Source: Thalassotalea mangrovi | Lineage (GTDB): Bacteria; Pseudomonadota; Gammaproteobacteria; Enterobacterales; Alteromonadaceae | Direction of reading: 5' to 3' | NCBI RefSeq assembly: GCF_005116735.1 | Contig: NZ_SWDB01000005.1 | Span: 1 to 64,000 of the forward strand | Length of the DNA: 64,000 nucleotides | Made by a program: the position numbers and the translations under genes | Notes under the pieces: generated by a model | What the model was told of the DNA's origin: nothing | The model's database searches: none | The model's input: only the letters and a program-made list of their open reading frames with translations | Shown here: positions 37,921 through 47,270 of the stretch, piece after piece | Layout of the letters: each line of letters opens with the position of its first letter | How positions within the stretch are numbered: position 1 is the stretch's first letter

Positions 37921-38900
37921 TGTCTGTTCGTTACTAGCTCTAGTGCGTGGTTCAGGGCGGCTTTAAAACTGCCGCAATCTACGTCTCCGGTGCCGGCGAG
38001 TTCGATTGCGGTGCCATGATCGACGCTGGTACGTATAAAGGGTAATCCCAGGGTAATATTTACTGAGGCACCAAACCCTTTATATTTTAGTACGGGTAAG
38101 CCCTGATCGTGATACATAGCCATGACGGCGTCGGCTTTGGCTAAGTATTTTTCCTGGAAAATGGTATCGGCGGGCAATGGTCCCACTAAATGCATGCCTT
38201 CCTCTCTTAATCCATCAAGAGCCGGGGTAATGACATCAATTTCTTCCCGTCCCAAATGGCCTTCTTCACCGGCATGAGGATTGAGTCCACACACGTAAAT
38301 TTTCGGCTCACTGATGCCGAACTTTTGTTTTAAATCGGTATCCAGTATACGGGTAATCTTTTGCACTCGTTCGAAGGTAATTGCTTTTGATACATAAGCC
38401 AATGGAATATGGGTCGTCATCAACGATACGCGCAATCCCTCGGTGGCCAGCATCATCACTACATCAGAACAGTTTGCCTGTTGGGCAAAATATTCCGTGT
38501 GCCCGCTGAATGGTATCCCGGCTTTGTTGATCAAACCCTTGTGCACAGGGCCGGTGACGATAGCCTGAAATTCGCCACTCATATTTCCTTCACAGGCGAG
38601 GCGCAGGGTTTCCACAACATAGGCGCCATTATTAGGGTTTAACGCTCCCGGTACGCTCGGTTCAGCCAGGGATACCGGTAATACGGTTAATCGGCCGGCC
38701 TGGTGAGAAGTCGCATCGGCGCTACTGTCGTAAATATCAACGTCGAGGTTAAGCCCCAGCATTTTTGCTCGTTGTTGAAGCATGTCGGGATCGGCAATCG
38801 CAATTAGCTGCGCTGGCCAGTCCTGCTGAGCCAGTTGCACCAGAATATCCGGGCCGACACCAGCAGGTTCTCCTGGAGTAATTGCGATTTTAGCGATCAT
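37917..38900 (-). CDS. pdxA: 4-hydroxythreonine-4-phosphate dehydrogenase
   Basis: An enzyme of 327 residues in pyridoxal-phosphate synthesis. It contains [13 protein letters not shown] at the start, [24 protein letters not shown] (metal His), [13 protein letters not shown] and [16 protein letters not shown], all PdxA signatures. It begins one base into the surA stop region and overlaps rsmA. Confidence 0.97.
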   Translation of the reverse strand: MIAKIAITPGEPAGVGPDILVQLAQQDWPAQLIAIADPDMLQQRAKMLGLNLDVDIYDSSADATSHQAGRLTVLPVSLAEPSVPGALNPNNGAYVVETLRLACEGNMSGEFQAIVTGPVHKGLINKAGIPFSGHTEYFAQQANCSDVVMMLATEGLRVSLMTTHIPLAYVSKAITFERVQKITRILDTDLKQKFGISEPKIYVCGLNPHAGEEGHLGREEIDVITPALDGLREEGMHLVGPLPADTIFQEKYLAKADAVMAMYHDQGLPVLKYKGFGASVNITLGLPFIRTSVDHGTAIELAGTGDVDCGSFKAALNHALELVTNRQ

Positions 38901-40234
38901 CAGTTAGTACTTCCTTCATCCATAATTTCGATATACGCTTCGTCGCGAATCTCTTTTACCCAACGCTCTGATTCGGTACCAAACTTGCGGTTATAAATCA
39001 GTTGGTAAGCGCGGTTTGAATTATTGGTATCGGTCGCATCTAAAGTGCGGCGACCGGTCAACTGTACTAAGTGCCAACCAAAAGAAGAGCGGAACGGTTT
39101 GTGGTATTCATCCACATCTAATGTTGCCAGGGCATTCTTAAACGCTGGATCATAACTGTTGGGATCTGCCCAGCCCAGATCGCCACCCCGGGTGGCCGTT
39201 GGACCTTCAGAATGTTCTCTTGCCAGAGTATCAAAGTCCGCTTCTCCGGCTTCAATCTGCGCCAGCATATCAAGTAGCATTTGCTCGGCTTTTTCTTCAG
39301 ACAAAATAATAGAAGGTTTGATCAGGATATGACGCGACTTGACCTCGGTCACTTCAACCATTTGTTTGCCACGAATATCCATGATTTTTATGATATTGAA
39401 ACCGAGACCGGTTCTTACCGGGCCAAAAACATCGCCTTTGTCTTTACCATCTACCAACTCGGCAAATAAGGTTGGCATTTCATTGATACTGCGCCAGCCC
39501 AAATCACCACCTTCTAATGCTGTCGGTGCACTTGAAGAGGCAATGGCAATTTTTTTGAAATCGGAACCATTGTTCAGCAAATCGACGACTTTGTCAGCAC
39601 GTTCTTTAGCACTAACCATGTCCTGCTGGGTAGGATTGTCCGGAAAACCGATAAGAATGTGACCAAGGTTGTATTCAATATCCGCGTTGTTCTGCTCCTG
39701 CATAATCTTCACCAGATTATCAATTTCCTGAGGAGTGATAGAGATGCGGCGGCGAACACTGGCTCGGCGTACTTCACCGGTTATCATTTGCTTGCGCACA
39801 TCTTCACGGTAGCTATCCCATTGCATGCCGCTGTTAATAATTTGCATACGAAAATCGACAATGTTGTTGAAACCGTTTTCGCGGGCAATATTTTTAATGG
39901 TTTCGTCAAGTTGGGCATCACTGATCTGAACCCCCATGCGCTCACCCAGTTGCATCATTAAACTGTCGGTGATCAATTTTTCCATGGCCTGGGTACGTAG
40001 CGCCTGATCAGAGGGCAAGCTCTGGCCTTCTGCTGCGGCTTGTTGTTTTACCTGGTCAACCAGGCCCTGGACCTCGGATTCCAGTACAACGCCTGAATTT
40101 ACGATGGCCGCAACCTTATCTAAAGGTTGTTCCTCGGCGTGGAGCAATGTGCTGAATGCCAGTGAGCTTAACATCAGGCCAGATGCCATTATGGTCTTAC
40201 GAATTATTCTTTTCTTTAACATACATCTATTCAT
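38900..40234 (-). CDS. surA: Periplasmic peptidyl-prolyl isomerase / chaperone SurA
   Basis: An outer-membrane-protein chaperone of 444 residues. A signal peptide ends at LLHA; then the SurA N-domain ([17 protein letters not shown]) and two parvulin domains, recognised by [23 protein letters not shown] and by [17 protein letters not shown]. It delivers LptD and porins to BAM. The ATG at 40234 overlaps the lptD stop (TAATG); an ATG at 40222 is a possible alternative. Confidence 0.96.
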   Translation of the reverse strand: MNRCMLKKRIIRKTIMASGLMLSSLAFSTLLHAEEQPLDKVAAIVNSGVVLESEVQGLVDQVKQQAAAEGQSLPSDQALRTQAMEKLITDSLMMQLGERMGVQISDAQLDETIKNIARENGFNNIVDFRMQIINSGMQWDSYREDVRKQMITGEVRRASVRRRISITPQEIDNLVKIMQEQNNADIEYNLGHILIGFPDNPTQQDMVSAKERADKVVDLLNNGSDFKKIAIASSSAPTALEGGDLGWRSINEMPTLFAELVDGKDKGDVFGPVRTGLGFNIIKIMDIRGKQMVEVTEVKSRHILIKPSIILSEEKAEQMLLDMLAQIEAGEADFDTLAREHSEGPTATRGGDLGWADPNSYDPAFKNALATLDVDEYHKPFRSSFGWHLVQLTGRRTLDATDTNNSNRAYQLIYNRKFGTESERWVKEIRDEAYIEIMDEGSTN

Positions 40235-42510
40235 TAATTAGAGAGGAAGTAGGGCCGTTTGTAGCCAAATATTCCTGAGCGTAACATATCATCGATCGCA
40301 AGTGGCTTTTGTTCGCCGCCTAATCCTTTTAACACAAATTGCAGGGTCACCCCGGTATCAAAGGCTTTGCGATCTTCTGCCAAAAAGTCCTGTTGGTCAA
40401 GGTTGGTATTGATGTTGCGGTAGTATGCAACCCGTACCGCCCAGCAACAACTTTCATACTGAAGGCCGGTATAGGCTTCCAGGGAGCGACTGCGTACTAA
40501 ATCTTCAGTGACATGCCCAATAAACTGCCAGTGGCGAGATATTGGGAAACTTGTTAACGCAGACACTTGCTCAATTTCTTCACCGGAACCTGACAGATTG
40601 CGGATGTAATGATGATTTAACTGCACCAGATTACGTTCATTTTTACGATAATCAATAGTTAGCTGACTTTTTTCGGTACTATTTTGCGCGGCGTCATACT
40701 GAATGTCACCACGAAACTGCCAACGATCGGTTAACTGCAAAAACAGATCCGCGGCCAGGGCCGACTCGCTTTGAGGTTCATTTTCTTCATTAAAATTAAT
40801 ATTACTGTCATTGAAGTAAACGATTTGACCAAGACTTAATCGGAAAAGTTCCGCGTTAGAATCATCGAGTAATCGTGAGGTGACACCCCAGGAAATCTGG
40901 TTAGCCCGGGCTATTTTGTCTAAGCCACTATAGCGCCGGTCACGAAATAAGCCATCGAAATCGTCTTGTAGCTTAGTGGTATCATACTCACCAATCATCG
41001 ATTGGTCTTTATTCGGGATGTACAAGTATTGCAGCTGTGGCTCCAGGGTCTGCACGTAATTTTGGTTAAAATAACTGGTAAACCGATCGAATTTCAAACC
41101 CGCATGGATCCGTGCTTTAGGAAGTGTGCGGGTAACATCCTCTTCAAGAAGAGGACTGTTTTCGATATTGTATTGTTGGAAGCGGGTATGCATCAGACGC
41201 ACATCGCTATTCACAAACCAGCCTGGCATCGCATACGGCAGGGCAAAACCGGCTTCGATATGTAACCGGTCGGCTTCTGGTTGCGTCGGATCGTCGATTT
41301 CAAATCGGCTATATTCACCGAACACATTAAAAGAAGTGTTCATGAAGCCAAGCGGCTGATACGCCTGGAAATCCAGTTGTGGCAGGGTTTGGTAACTGTC
41401 TCTGCGGTCACCGAGAACTTTTAGTCCCTGAACCTTAATACTCGACTGCCAGTTTTCAGCAAAGTATGACAATTCACCAATGCGCCATAGATATGCATCG
41501 GTTGAGGAAAATTGATCGCTTTCCAGGTCGACCAGGTAGTTGTCATCACTGATATCGCTGTAATCGACAAAGACCCGAAAGTTATCCGAAAATGTTCCCA
41601 TATGCTGGTAGCGCCCGAGATAACGTTCTTCATTACTGGATAACTCATCGTCGGCACCAAGGTACTCAAAATCCACTTGTCCATATTGTTCATCAACCAG
41701 GTAACGAAACTGACTGCGTATCTGGGTACCACGTTTGGACATAAAATATGGGGTAATGGTGGCATCCATATTCTCGCGGATGTTCCAGTAAAACGGCACG
41801 CCCAACTCAAAACCTGACTTACTTGACGAAGAAATTTGCGGATACAGAAATCCGGTCTTGCGCTCGTCGGTCAGTGGAAAAGTGAAGTAAGGTAAATACA
41901 GCACCGGAATATCTTTAACCCGAAACACGGTGTGATAGGCACTGCCAGCATTATCTTCGGTCGACAAGTTGATTTCACTGGCGGAAATACTCCAGTCTGG
42001 TGTTGCGTCGATACAGGAGGTAAAACTGGCATGCTCAAGGGTTACCCCTTGTTCGGTAATATTTAATTGTTCTGCCGCGCCACGACCTGGTGATAACCCC
42101 AATTGGTAATTTGAGTTACTCATAATCACCGAATTCTGGTTATTGTCAGCCTCAAGCTGAGCAGACTGAATGGTAATATTGCCATCCTGAAACCGGGTAT
42201 CGCCTGAAGTCCGAATTTTACCGGCATCGCGATCGATTAAAATCTCTTCAGCAAGGATACGTTTGTCTTGGTAGGCCAGGGTCACACCACCGGAAAACTT
42301 GGTAGCCTGATCGGCGACTGTCTCTGAGGTCTTTGATTCTATGACAATGGAGTCATAGCTATCGCTGAGGTCTTCTTTAAGTTCGATGGGAACGACTTGC
42401 GGTAATGGACACTGAATAAGTTCGCCAGACAGACTAGCGTCGGCCGAGTCCTGAGCAGATACAGGAATGCTAAAGATGGCTAACAATACAGCAATACGGG
42501 AGCTTGGCAT
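40234..42510 (-). CDS. lptD: LPS-assembly outer-membrane protein LptD
   Basis: A protein of 758 residues that inserts LPS into the outer leaflet. A signal peptide (MPSSRIAVLLAIFSIPVSA) precedes a periplasmic OstA domain and a 26-strand barrel. The four cysteines forming the functional disulfides are visible: LIQC, FTSC and the adjacent pair in YESCCWAVRV. The ATG at 42510 has GGAAA 5 nt upstream and is preferred to a TTG at 42534. First gene of the conserved operon. Its partner lptF and part of lptG are also in the window. Confidence 0.96.
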   Translation of the reverse strand: MPSSRIAVLLAIFSIPVSAQDSADASLSGELIQCPLPQVVPIELKEDLSDSYDSIVIESKTSETVADQATKFSGGVTLAYQDKRILAEEILIDRDAGKIRTSGDTRFQDGNITIQSAQLEADNNQNSVIMSNSNYQLGLSPGRGAAEQLNITEQGVTLEHASFTSCIDATPDWSISASEINLSTEDNAGSAYHTVFRVKDIPVLYLPYFTFPLTDERKTGFLYPQISSSSKSGFELGVPFYWNIRENMDATITPYFMSKRGTQIRSQFRYLVDEQYGQVDFEYLGADDELSSNEERYLGRYQHMGTFSDNFRVFVDYSDISDDNYLVDLESDQFSSTDAYLWRIGELSYFAENWQSSIKVQGLKVLGDRRDSYQTLPQLDFQAYQPLGFMNTSFNVFGEYSRFEIDDPTQPEADRLHIEAGFALPYAMPGWFVNSDVRLMHTRFQQYNIENSPLLEEDVTRTLPKARIHAGLKFDRFTSYFNQNYVQTLEPQLQYLYIPNKDQSMIGEYDTTKLQDDFDGLFRDRRYSGLDKIARANQISWGVTSRLLDDSNAELFRLSLGQIVYFNDSNINFNEENEPQSESALAADLFLQLTDRWQFRGDIQYDAAQNSTEKSQLTIDYRKNERNLVQLNHHYIRNLSGSGEEIEQVSALTSFPISRHWQFIGHVTEDLVRSRSLEAYTGLQYESCCWAVRVAYYRNINTNLDQQDFLAEDRKAFDTGVTLQFVLKGLGGEQKPLAIDDMLRSGIFGYKRPYFLSN

Positions 42511-42534
42511 GTACTTTCCGAAAGAATAAGACAA

Positions 42535-42862
42535 TTTATTTTTATCAAATAATTCAATTATTATAGTCTTGGCCTGATACCAGTGTTGTACTCCTGGTAC
42601 CCTTTGGCCTGCTCTGCGTATCGTGGCTATACCTACGATTAATCACACTGGCGTCTATGATATAGCAATTCCCGGTAAAATACATTAGCTGCAGGGAAAT
42701 GTTGGGCTAAATATAACAGGCTGAAAATTTTCTGCCGTCTACCGGGGTTATATCCAAGAATCATATTGTACTTGTCAAGCTGGACTTTGTAATATGTGCT
42801 ATTCGCAGTAGCACTAACAGAACCCGTGTGCGGGTAATAGATTTTAAAGTTAAGGGTGTTAA
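42535..42862. other. Divergent lptD/djlA spacer
   Basis: About 330 bp without a gene. A small inverted repeat TACCAG (42578-42583)/CTGGTA (42594-42599) and an AACCCGTGTGCGGGT-like hairpin near 42824 are visible. Probably contains both promoters; in E. coli the lptD promoter is sigma-E dependent, but no matching sigma-E site was identified. Confidence 0.45.
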
Positions 42863-43657
42863 ATGAGAATTTGGGGCAGAGTATTTGGTACCTTGCTGGG
42901 CTTTCTGGTTGGACGAATTATCGGCGCCGCCGTTGGTTTTTATCTCGGTTATAAATTTGATCAGGGGCTTGGCGGTGATTTCAGCGCCTTTAATCAGCAA
43001 AATGAAACGCAGCGTCAAAATGATTTTTTCTATGTGACCTTCTCGGTAATGGGGCATATCGCCAAAGCCTCGGGGCAGGTTAGTGCCGATGAAATTGCTT
43101 TTGCTTCCGGACATATGAATCGGTGGGGGTTAACAGGTGATGCCCGACAGGCCGCGCAAAATGCTTTTGGTGATGGTAAACAGCCGCATTTTAACCTGCA
43201 GGAGCAGATGAAAACCCTGAAACGGGTATGCTTTGGACGCCAGGATTTACTGCAAATGTTTGTCGAAATTCAGATTCAGGCAGCCTTTGCCGACGATGAC
43301 TTACACCCCAAAGAGCGGGAAATTTTGCATGGTATTGGTGCCGCCCTGGGGATCCCTGCCCGCCACCTGGATTTTATGTTAGACCGCATTATTGCTGGTG
43401 AACATTTTCATCAACAAGGAGGACAGCAGTCGCCTGCACAGCAAAAGCAACGTCTCGAAGATGCCTATAAAATTCTCGGGGTCACACCACAGACATCGGC
43501 CAGGGATGTAAAAAAGGCATATCGCAAGCTGATGGCTCAGCATCACCCGGATAAACTGATTGCTAAAGGATTGCCGCCGCAACTGATGGAAGATGCGAAA
43601 CAAAAGGCGCAGGATATTCAAGCCGCCTATGAATTAATCAGTAAGCAGGCAGCTTAA
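42863..43657 (+). CDS. djlA: Membrane-anchored DnaK co-chaperone DjlA
   Basis: A protein of 264 residues. An N-terminal Gly-rich transmembrane helix (GTLLGFLVGRIIGAAVGFYLGY), a TerB-like central domain (residues about 55-180), a Gln-rich linker and a C-terminal J domain with AYKILGVTPQTSARDVKKAYRK and the HPD tripeptide. It stimulates DnaK at the inner membrane. Its TAA stop is the left target duplication of MITE copy E, so insertion restored the stop. Divergent from lptD, as in E. coli. Confidence 0.94.
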   Translation: MRIWGRVFGTLLGFLVGRIIGAAVGFYLGYKFDQGLGGDFSAFNQQNETQRQNDFFYVTFSVMGHIAKASGQVSADEIAFASGHMNRWGLTGDARQAAQNAFGDGKQPHFNLQEQMKTLKRVCFGRQDLLQMFVEIQIQAAFADDDLHPKEREILHGIGAALGIPARHLDFMLDRIIAGEHFHQQGGQQSPAQQKQRLEDAYKILGVTPQTSARDVKKAYRKLMAQHHPDKLIAKGLPPQLMEDAKQKAQDIQAAYELISKQAA

Positions 43658-43717
43658 TACCAATCACACTAAATTATTGCTGACTCTGAGTTGTGCACAA
43701 ACTTAATGTGATTGGTA
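43658..43717. mobile_element. MITE copy E, 60-bp internal deletion
   Basis: Keeps both ends: TACCAATCACACTAAATTA at the left and ACTTAATGTGATTGGTA at the right, joined through CTGAGTTGTGCACAA. It lacks about 200 internal bases relative to copies A-C. Flanked by TAA on both sides (43655-43657 and 43718-43720); the left TAA is the djlA stop codon. Confidence 0.85.
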
Positions 43718-44115
43718 TAACATTTTTCGATGGGGTAGCACTCGGCGGCTCCCTCAACTTTGCGCTCACTCTGGCACCCATCACAATCTTTGCTACCCTA
43801 ATCACTCGATTAAGCAGACAGCCTGAAAGTCATCGGTTGCGTAACGCCCGGCTGCTCCAGTATTTTTGCGCACATTCCTGCTCTAATTACCCCCTATTGA
43901 TAAACCTTCATTCTATTAATAAAACAAGCCTTGACTCAATGGTTTAATCCATTGAAAAAATCAATCTTAACAATCTATTAAATCAATTTTTCTATTCTAA
44001 ATCAGGCACTAGACTTAAGGAGACGAAATCAATCAAAACAATCGAGGCGTTATCCGAGTGGTTTTACCAAGGCATAACAACTCGCTATAGATACCTGAAT
44101 ACTGGAGGGTACACA
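43718..44115. other. Intergenic region upstream of katG
   Basis: Nearly 400 bp after the MITE remnant. The first part is fairly GC-rich with no recognised gene; the rest is AT-rich and contains the inverted repeat at 43936-43955 and a candidate promoter. Confidence 0.5.
43936..43981 (+). promoter_or_regulatory. Inverted repeat and possible katG promoter
   Basis: TCAATGG (43936-43942) and CCATTGA (43949-43955) form a perfect inverted repeat with a 6-nt spacer. It overlaps a possible -35 TTGAAA (43953-43958), with TATTAA (43976-43981) after 17 bp as a -10. A regulator binding here could control katG. OxyR-type spacing (four ATAG/CTAT elements) was not found. Confidence 0.4.
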
Positions 44116-46431
44116 ATGAAGTTAACAAACAAATTTCAACGTTCAGCATTAGCTGCTGTGATAAGCACAGTGCTGGTGGCAACGCCAGCATGTGCGGATC
44201 AATCATCAGCCCAGAGCACTGCTGCTGAACAAACCTCAAGCAAACCGGCTGGGGCAATGGGGTCTGGTGAAGCTAAAGCGCACCAACCGAAATCCAATCA
44301 ATTCTGGTGGCCCGAACAGTTAGACCTGTCGCCACTGCGTGACCATCGCCCGAGTTCCAGCCCTTATGGTGCCGATTTTGATTATGCGGAAAAATTTAAC
44401 GCCCTGGATTTAGATCAGGTCAAAGCCGACGTTGATAAGTTACTGACCGAGTCCCAGGACTGGTGGCCAGCAGACTTTGGTAATTATGGACCTTTCTTTA
44501 TTCGCTTGTCCTGGCACAGCGCGGGTACTTACCGCACCCTGGATGGCCGTGGTGGTGGTGACGGTGGTCAAATGCGTTTTGATCCGCTGAACAGCTGGCC
44601 GGATAATGGCAACCTCGACAAAGCTAAGCGCTTATTGTGGCCTGTTAAACAGAAATACGGTGAAAGCCTGTCCTGGGCCGATCTGATGATCCTGGCAGGC
44701 ACCGTGGGCCTGGAAAATATGGGCTTTAAAACTTACGGTTTCGCCGGTGGACGTACCGATGACTGGGAACCAGATCTGGTCTATTGGGGACCGGAAGTGG
44801 AAATGCTCGCAAGTGACCGTGAGGATCGCGATGGCAAGCTACAGCGTCCTTTAGGGGCGACTCACATGGGTCTGATTTATGTAAATCCGGAAGGCCCGAA
44901 AGGAAAACCGGATCCGGTTGGTTCAGCGAAAAATATCCGTGTTGCATTTGGCCGCATGGCAATGAATGATGAAGAAACCGTAGCTTTAGTCGCTGGTGGC
45001 CACACGTTCGGTAAAATGCATGGCGCAGCCAAGGCTGCAGAATGTCTGGAAAAAGAACCTGGCGCTGCCGGTATCGAAGAGCAGGGCCTGGGCTGGAAAA
45101 ACAAATGTGGTAAAGGACATTCAGAAAATACCATCACCAGTGGCTTAGAAGGTGCCTGGACGCAACAGCCAACCCGATGGACGACGCTGTATTTGCAAAA
45201 CCTGTTAAACAATGAGTGGGAACAAACCACGAGTCCGGCAGGAGCGATTATCTGGGTACCTAAGAACAAGGCCATGCATGAGTCGGTTCCTGATGCCCAT
45301 GTCAAAGGCAAGCGCAATCCCCCGGTGATGACGACTGCGGATTTAGCCCTGAAATATGACCCCGAGTATCGTAAAATCGCCGAACGATTCCTGGAAAATC
45401 CAGAAGAATATCGTCTGGCCTTCGCGAAAGCCTGGTATAAGTTAACGCACCGCGACATGGGACCGAAAAGTCGTTACCTGGCTGATTCTGCACCAGATGA
45501 TGCCTTAATCTGGCAAGACCCAGTGCCAGAAGCAAGTTTTAAACCGGTTGATGATCAAGCGATTGCAGCACTGAAAGAGGAAGTTTTAGACTCCGGACTT
45601 AGCGTATCGGAATTGGTTCGTACTGCCTGGGCTTCGGCATCGAGCTTCAGAGGTTCGGATATGCGTGGCGGTGCCAATGGTGCTCGAATTATGCTGGCAC
45701 CGCAAAAGGATTGGCAAGTTAACAACCCGGATGAATTGAGTAAAGTCCTTGATAAGCTGGCGGGTATCCAGAAGGAGTTTAATGACGATGCTTCCGGCGG
45801 CATGGGCATATCAATGGCAGACTTGATCGTGCTGGCTGGTAACGCGGCGGTAGAAAAAGCCGCTAAAGATTTTGGTTATGAGGTTTCAGTACCATTTGCA
45901 CCGGGCAGAACCGACGCGACTCAGGAGCAGACCGATGTAAAATCTTTCGCACTGCTTGAGCCGAAAGCGGACGCTTTCAGAAACTACTTTGATGCTGATG
46001 CCAGTTATGAAGGCCCGGCGGAAATGATGGTTGATAAAGCCGATCAGTTGAATCTGACCGTACCTGAAATGACCGTACTAATGGGAGGTTTACGCGTACT
46101 GGGTGCTAACACTGATGGTGCTAAGCACGGTGTTTTCACCGACAACGTTGGTACCTTGAGTAATGATTTCTTCGTAAATCTGTTGGATATGTCAACCACA
46201 TGGCAGAAATCCGGTGAACAAGGTGTATATGAGGGACTTGACCGTGAGTCCGGCGAGAAAAAATACACCGCAACGACGGTTGACCTGATTTTTGGTTCTA
46301 ACTCGGAACTGCGCGCTGTAGCTGAAGTGTATGCCTATGACACTTCAAAAGAGAAGTTCGTTAAAGACTTCGCTAAAGCCTGGAGTAAAGTGATGCAACT
46401 GGATCGCTTTGACCTACGCCATCACCTGTAA
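44116..46431 (+). CDS. katG: Exported catalase-peroxidase
   Basis: A heme catalase-peroxidase of 771 residues with a Sec signal peptide ([27 protein letters not shown]), so probably periplasmic like KatP rather than cytosolic. Distal-site Arg130, Trp133 and His134 lie in [12 protein letters not shown]; Tyr255 and Met281 complete the Met-Tyr-Trp adduct needed for catalase activity; proximal His296 is in [12 protein letters not shown]. The C-terminal half is the inactive duplicated domain. GGAGGG precedes the ATG. A single gene with its own terminator; no ankyrin partner is adjacent. Confidence 0.93.
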   Translation: MKLTNKFQRSALAAVISTVLVATPACADQSSAQSTAAEQTSSKPAGAMGSGEAKAHQPKSNQFWWPEQLDLSPLRDHRPSSSPYGADFDYAEKFNALDLDQVKADVDKLLTESQDWWPADFGNYGPFFIRLSWHSAGTYRTLDGRGGGDGGQMRFDPLNSWPDNGNLDKAKRLLWPVKQKYGESLSWADLMILAGTVGLENMGFKTYGFAGGRTDDWEPDLVYWGPEVEMLASDREDRDGKLQRPLGATHMGLIYVNPEGPKGKPDPVGSAKNIRVAFGRMAMNDEETVALVAGGHTFGKMHGAAKAAECLEKEPGAAGIEEQGLGWKNKCGKGHSENTITSGLEGAWTQQPTRWTTLYLQNLLNNEWEQTTSPAGAIIWVPKNKAMHESVPDAHVKGKRNPPVMTTADLALKYDPEYRKIAERFLENPEEYRLAFAKAWYKLTHRDMGPKSRYLADSAPDDALIWQDPVPEASFKPVDDQAIAALKEEVLDSGLSVSELVRTAWASASSFRGSDMRGGANGARIMLAPQKDWQVNNPDELSKVLDKLAGIQKEFNDDASGGMGISMADLIVLAGNAAVEKAAKDFGYEVSVPFAPGRTDATQEQTDVKSFALLEPKADAFRNYFDADASYEGPAEMMVDKADQLNLTVPEMTVLMGGLRVLGANTDGAKHGVFTDNVGTLSNDFFVNLLDMSTTWQKSGEQGVYEGLDRESGEKKYTATTVDLIFGSNSELRAVAEVYAYDTSKEKFVKDFAKAWSKVMQLDRFDLRHHL

Positions 46432-46450
46432 CCCGTGATTGTGATCAGGC

Positions 46451-46482
46451 AAAAGCGCAACGTTATTCGTTGCGCTTTTTTT
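46451..46482 (+). terminator. Terminator after katG
   Basis: AAAAGCGCAACG (46451-46462) pairs fully with CGTTGCGCTTTT (46468-46479) around a 5-nt loop, continuing into a T tract. The symmetric arms could also terminate transcription from the right. Confidence 0.92.
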
Positions 46483-46529
46483 ATGTCTGCGGCTAAACAG
46501 GCGAGTCAGGTATGCCTTGTGACTCTATT

Positions 46530-47195
46530 TCAGAATGCATCGTCGGCGGTGAAGCTCAGTTTCTCACCGCTGTGGGGATGATATAGGCTCAAAGATTTCG
46601 CATGCAGCTGCAGGCGTGGACTTAGTGCCAATGCTTCGGGATGTGCATACAAGCGATCGCCAATAATGGGGTGTCCCAGGCTCAGCATATGAACGCGTAG
46701 CTGATGTGAACGGCCGGTAACGGGCATCAGCTTCACCAGGGTGGTTTTATCCTCGTGTGTCAATACCTGGTATCGAGTAATGGCTTGTTTACCACGTTGA
46801 TGGTCGACCATTTGTTTGGGACGATTCGGCCAGTCGCAGATCAACGGCAAATCAATTTCGCCATAATCTGGAACGACTTTGCCAAACACTCGTGCCAGAT
46901 AGTATTTTTCGGTCTGACGTTTTTCAAACTGTCTGGATATGGCGACATGACTCGGCTTATTCAGGGCCATCACCATCACCCCGGAGGTTGCCATATCGAG
47001 CCGGTGAACAATGGTTGCCGCTGGCAATACCCGTTGCACCCGGTGTTGCAAACAGTCCTGGTGTTCTGGCAATCGACCAGGAACGGTCAACAAGCCACTA
47101 GGTTTATTGACGATGATAAGATCCTCATCCCGGTAAAGTATTTCGAGATAAGGATTCATCGGCGGTGTGTAGATAAAATCCGGATTGGCTGACAT
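46530..47195 (-). CDS. rluA: RluA-family RNA pseudouridine synthase
   Basis: An enzyme of 221 residues (E. coli RluA 219) with the catalytic motif HRLDMATSGVMVMA (Asp67), the opening LIIVNKPSGLLTVPGR and the closing GRSHQLRVHMLSLGHPIIGDRLYA. There is no N-terminal S4 domain, consistent with RluA, which modifies position 746 of 23S rRNA and U32 of several tRNAs. Upstream of rapA on the other side of a 75-bp spacer, the same order as rapA-rluA in E. coli. Confidence 0.9.
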   Translation of the reverse strand: MSANPDFIYTPPMNPYLEILYRDEDLIIVNKPSGLLTVPGRLPEHQDCLQHRVQRVLPAATIVHRLDMATSGVMVMALNKPSHVAISRQFEKRQTEKYYLARVFGKVVPDYGEIDLPLICDWPNRPKQMVDHQRGKQAITRYQVLTHEDKTTLVKLMPVTGRSHQLRVHMLSLGHPIIGDRLYAHPEALALSPRLQLHAKSLSLYHPHSGEKLSFTADDAF

Positions 47196-47203
47196 AAGAT
47201 AAC

Positions 47204-47231
47204 GCTGTAAGCTGTAAGCTGTAAGCTTTAA
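47204..47231 (+). repeat. GCTGTAA heptamer repeats
   Basis: Three perfect GCTGTAA units (47204-47224) followed by a variant GCTTTAA (47225-47231), in the 75-bp spacer between rapA and rluA. Confidence 0.85.
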
Positions 47232-47270
47232 GTGGGAAGAGTTAATTAACTTCCACCTCAGCTCTCCCTT

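Noticed and set aside
43693-43947. 84-residue plus-strand frame starting MHKLNVIGI
   Set aside because: Its first residues are translated from the MITE end (the same MHKLNVIGI appears at copy D, 28138) and the rest has no family resemblance.
43960-44000. OxyR site upstream of katG
   Set aside because: Two CTAT tetrads occur but the spacing does not fit the ATAG-N7-CTAT-N7 pattern.
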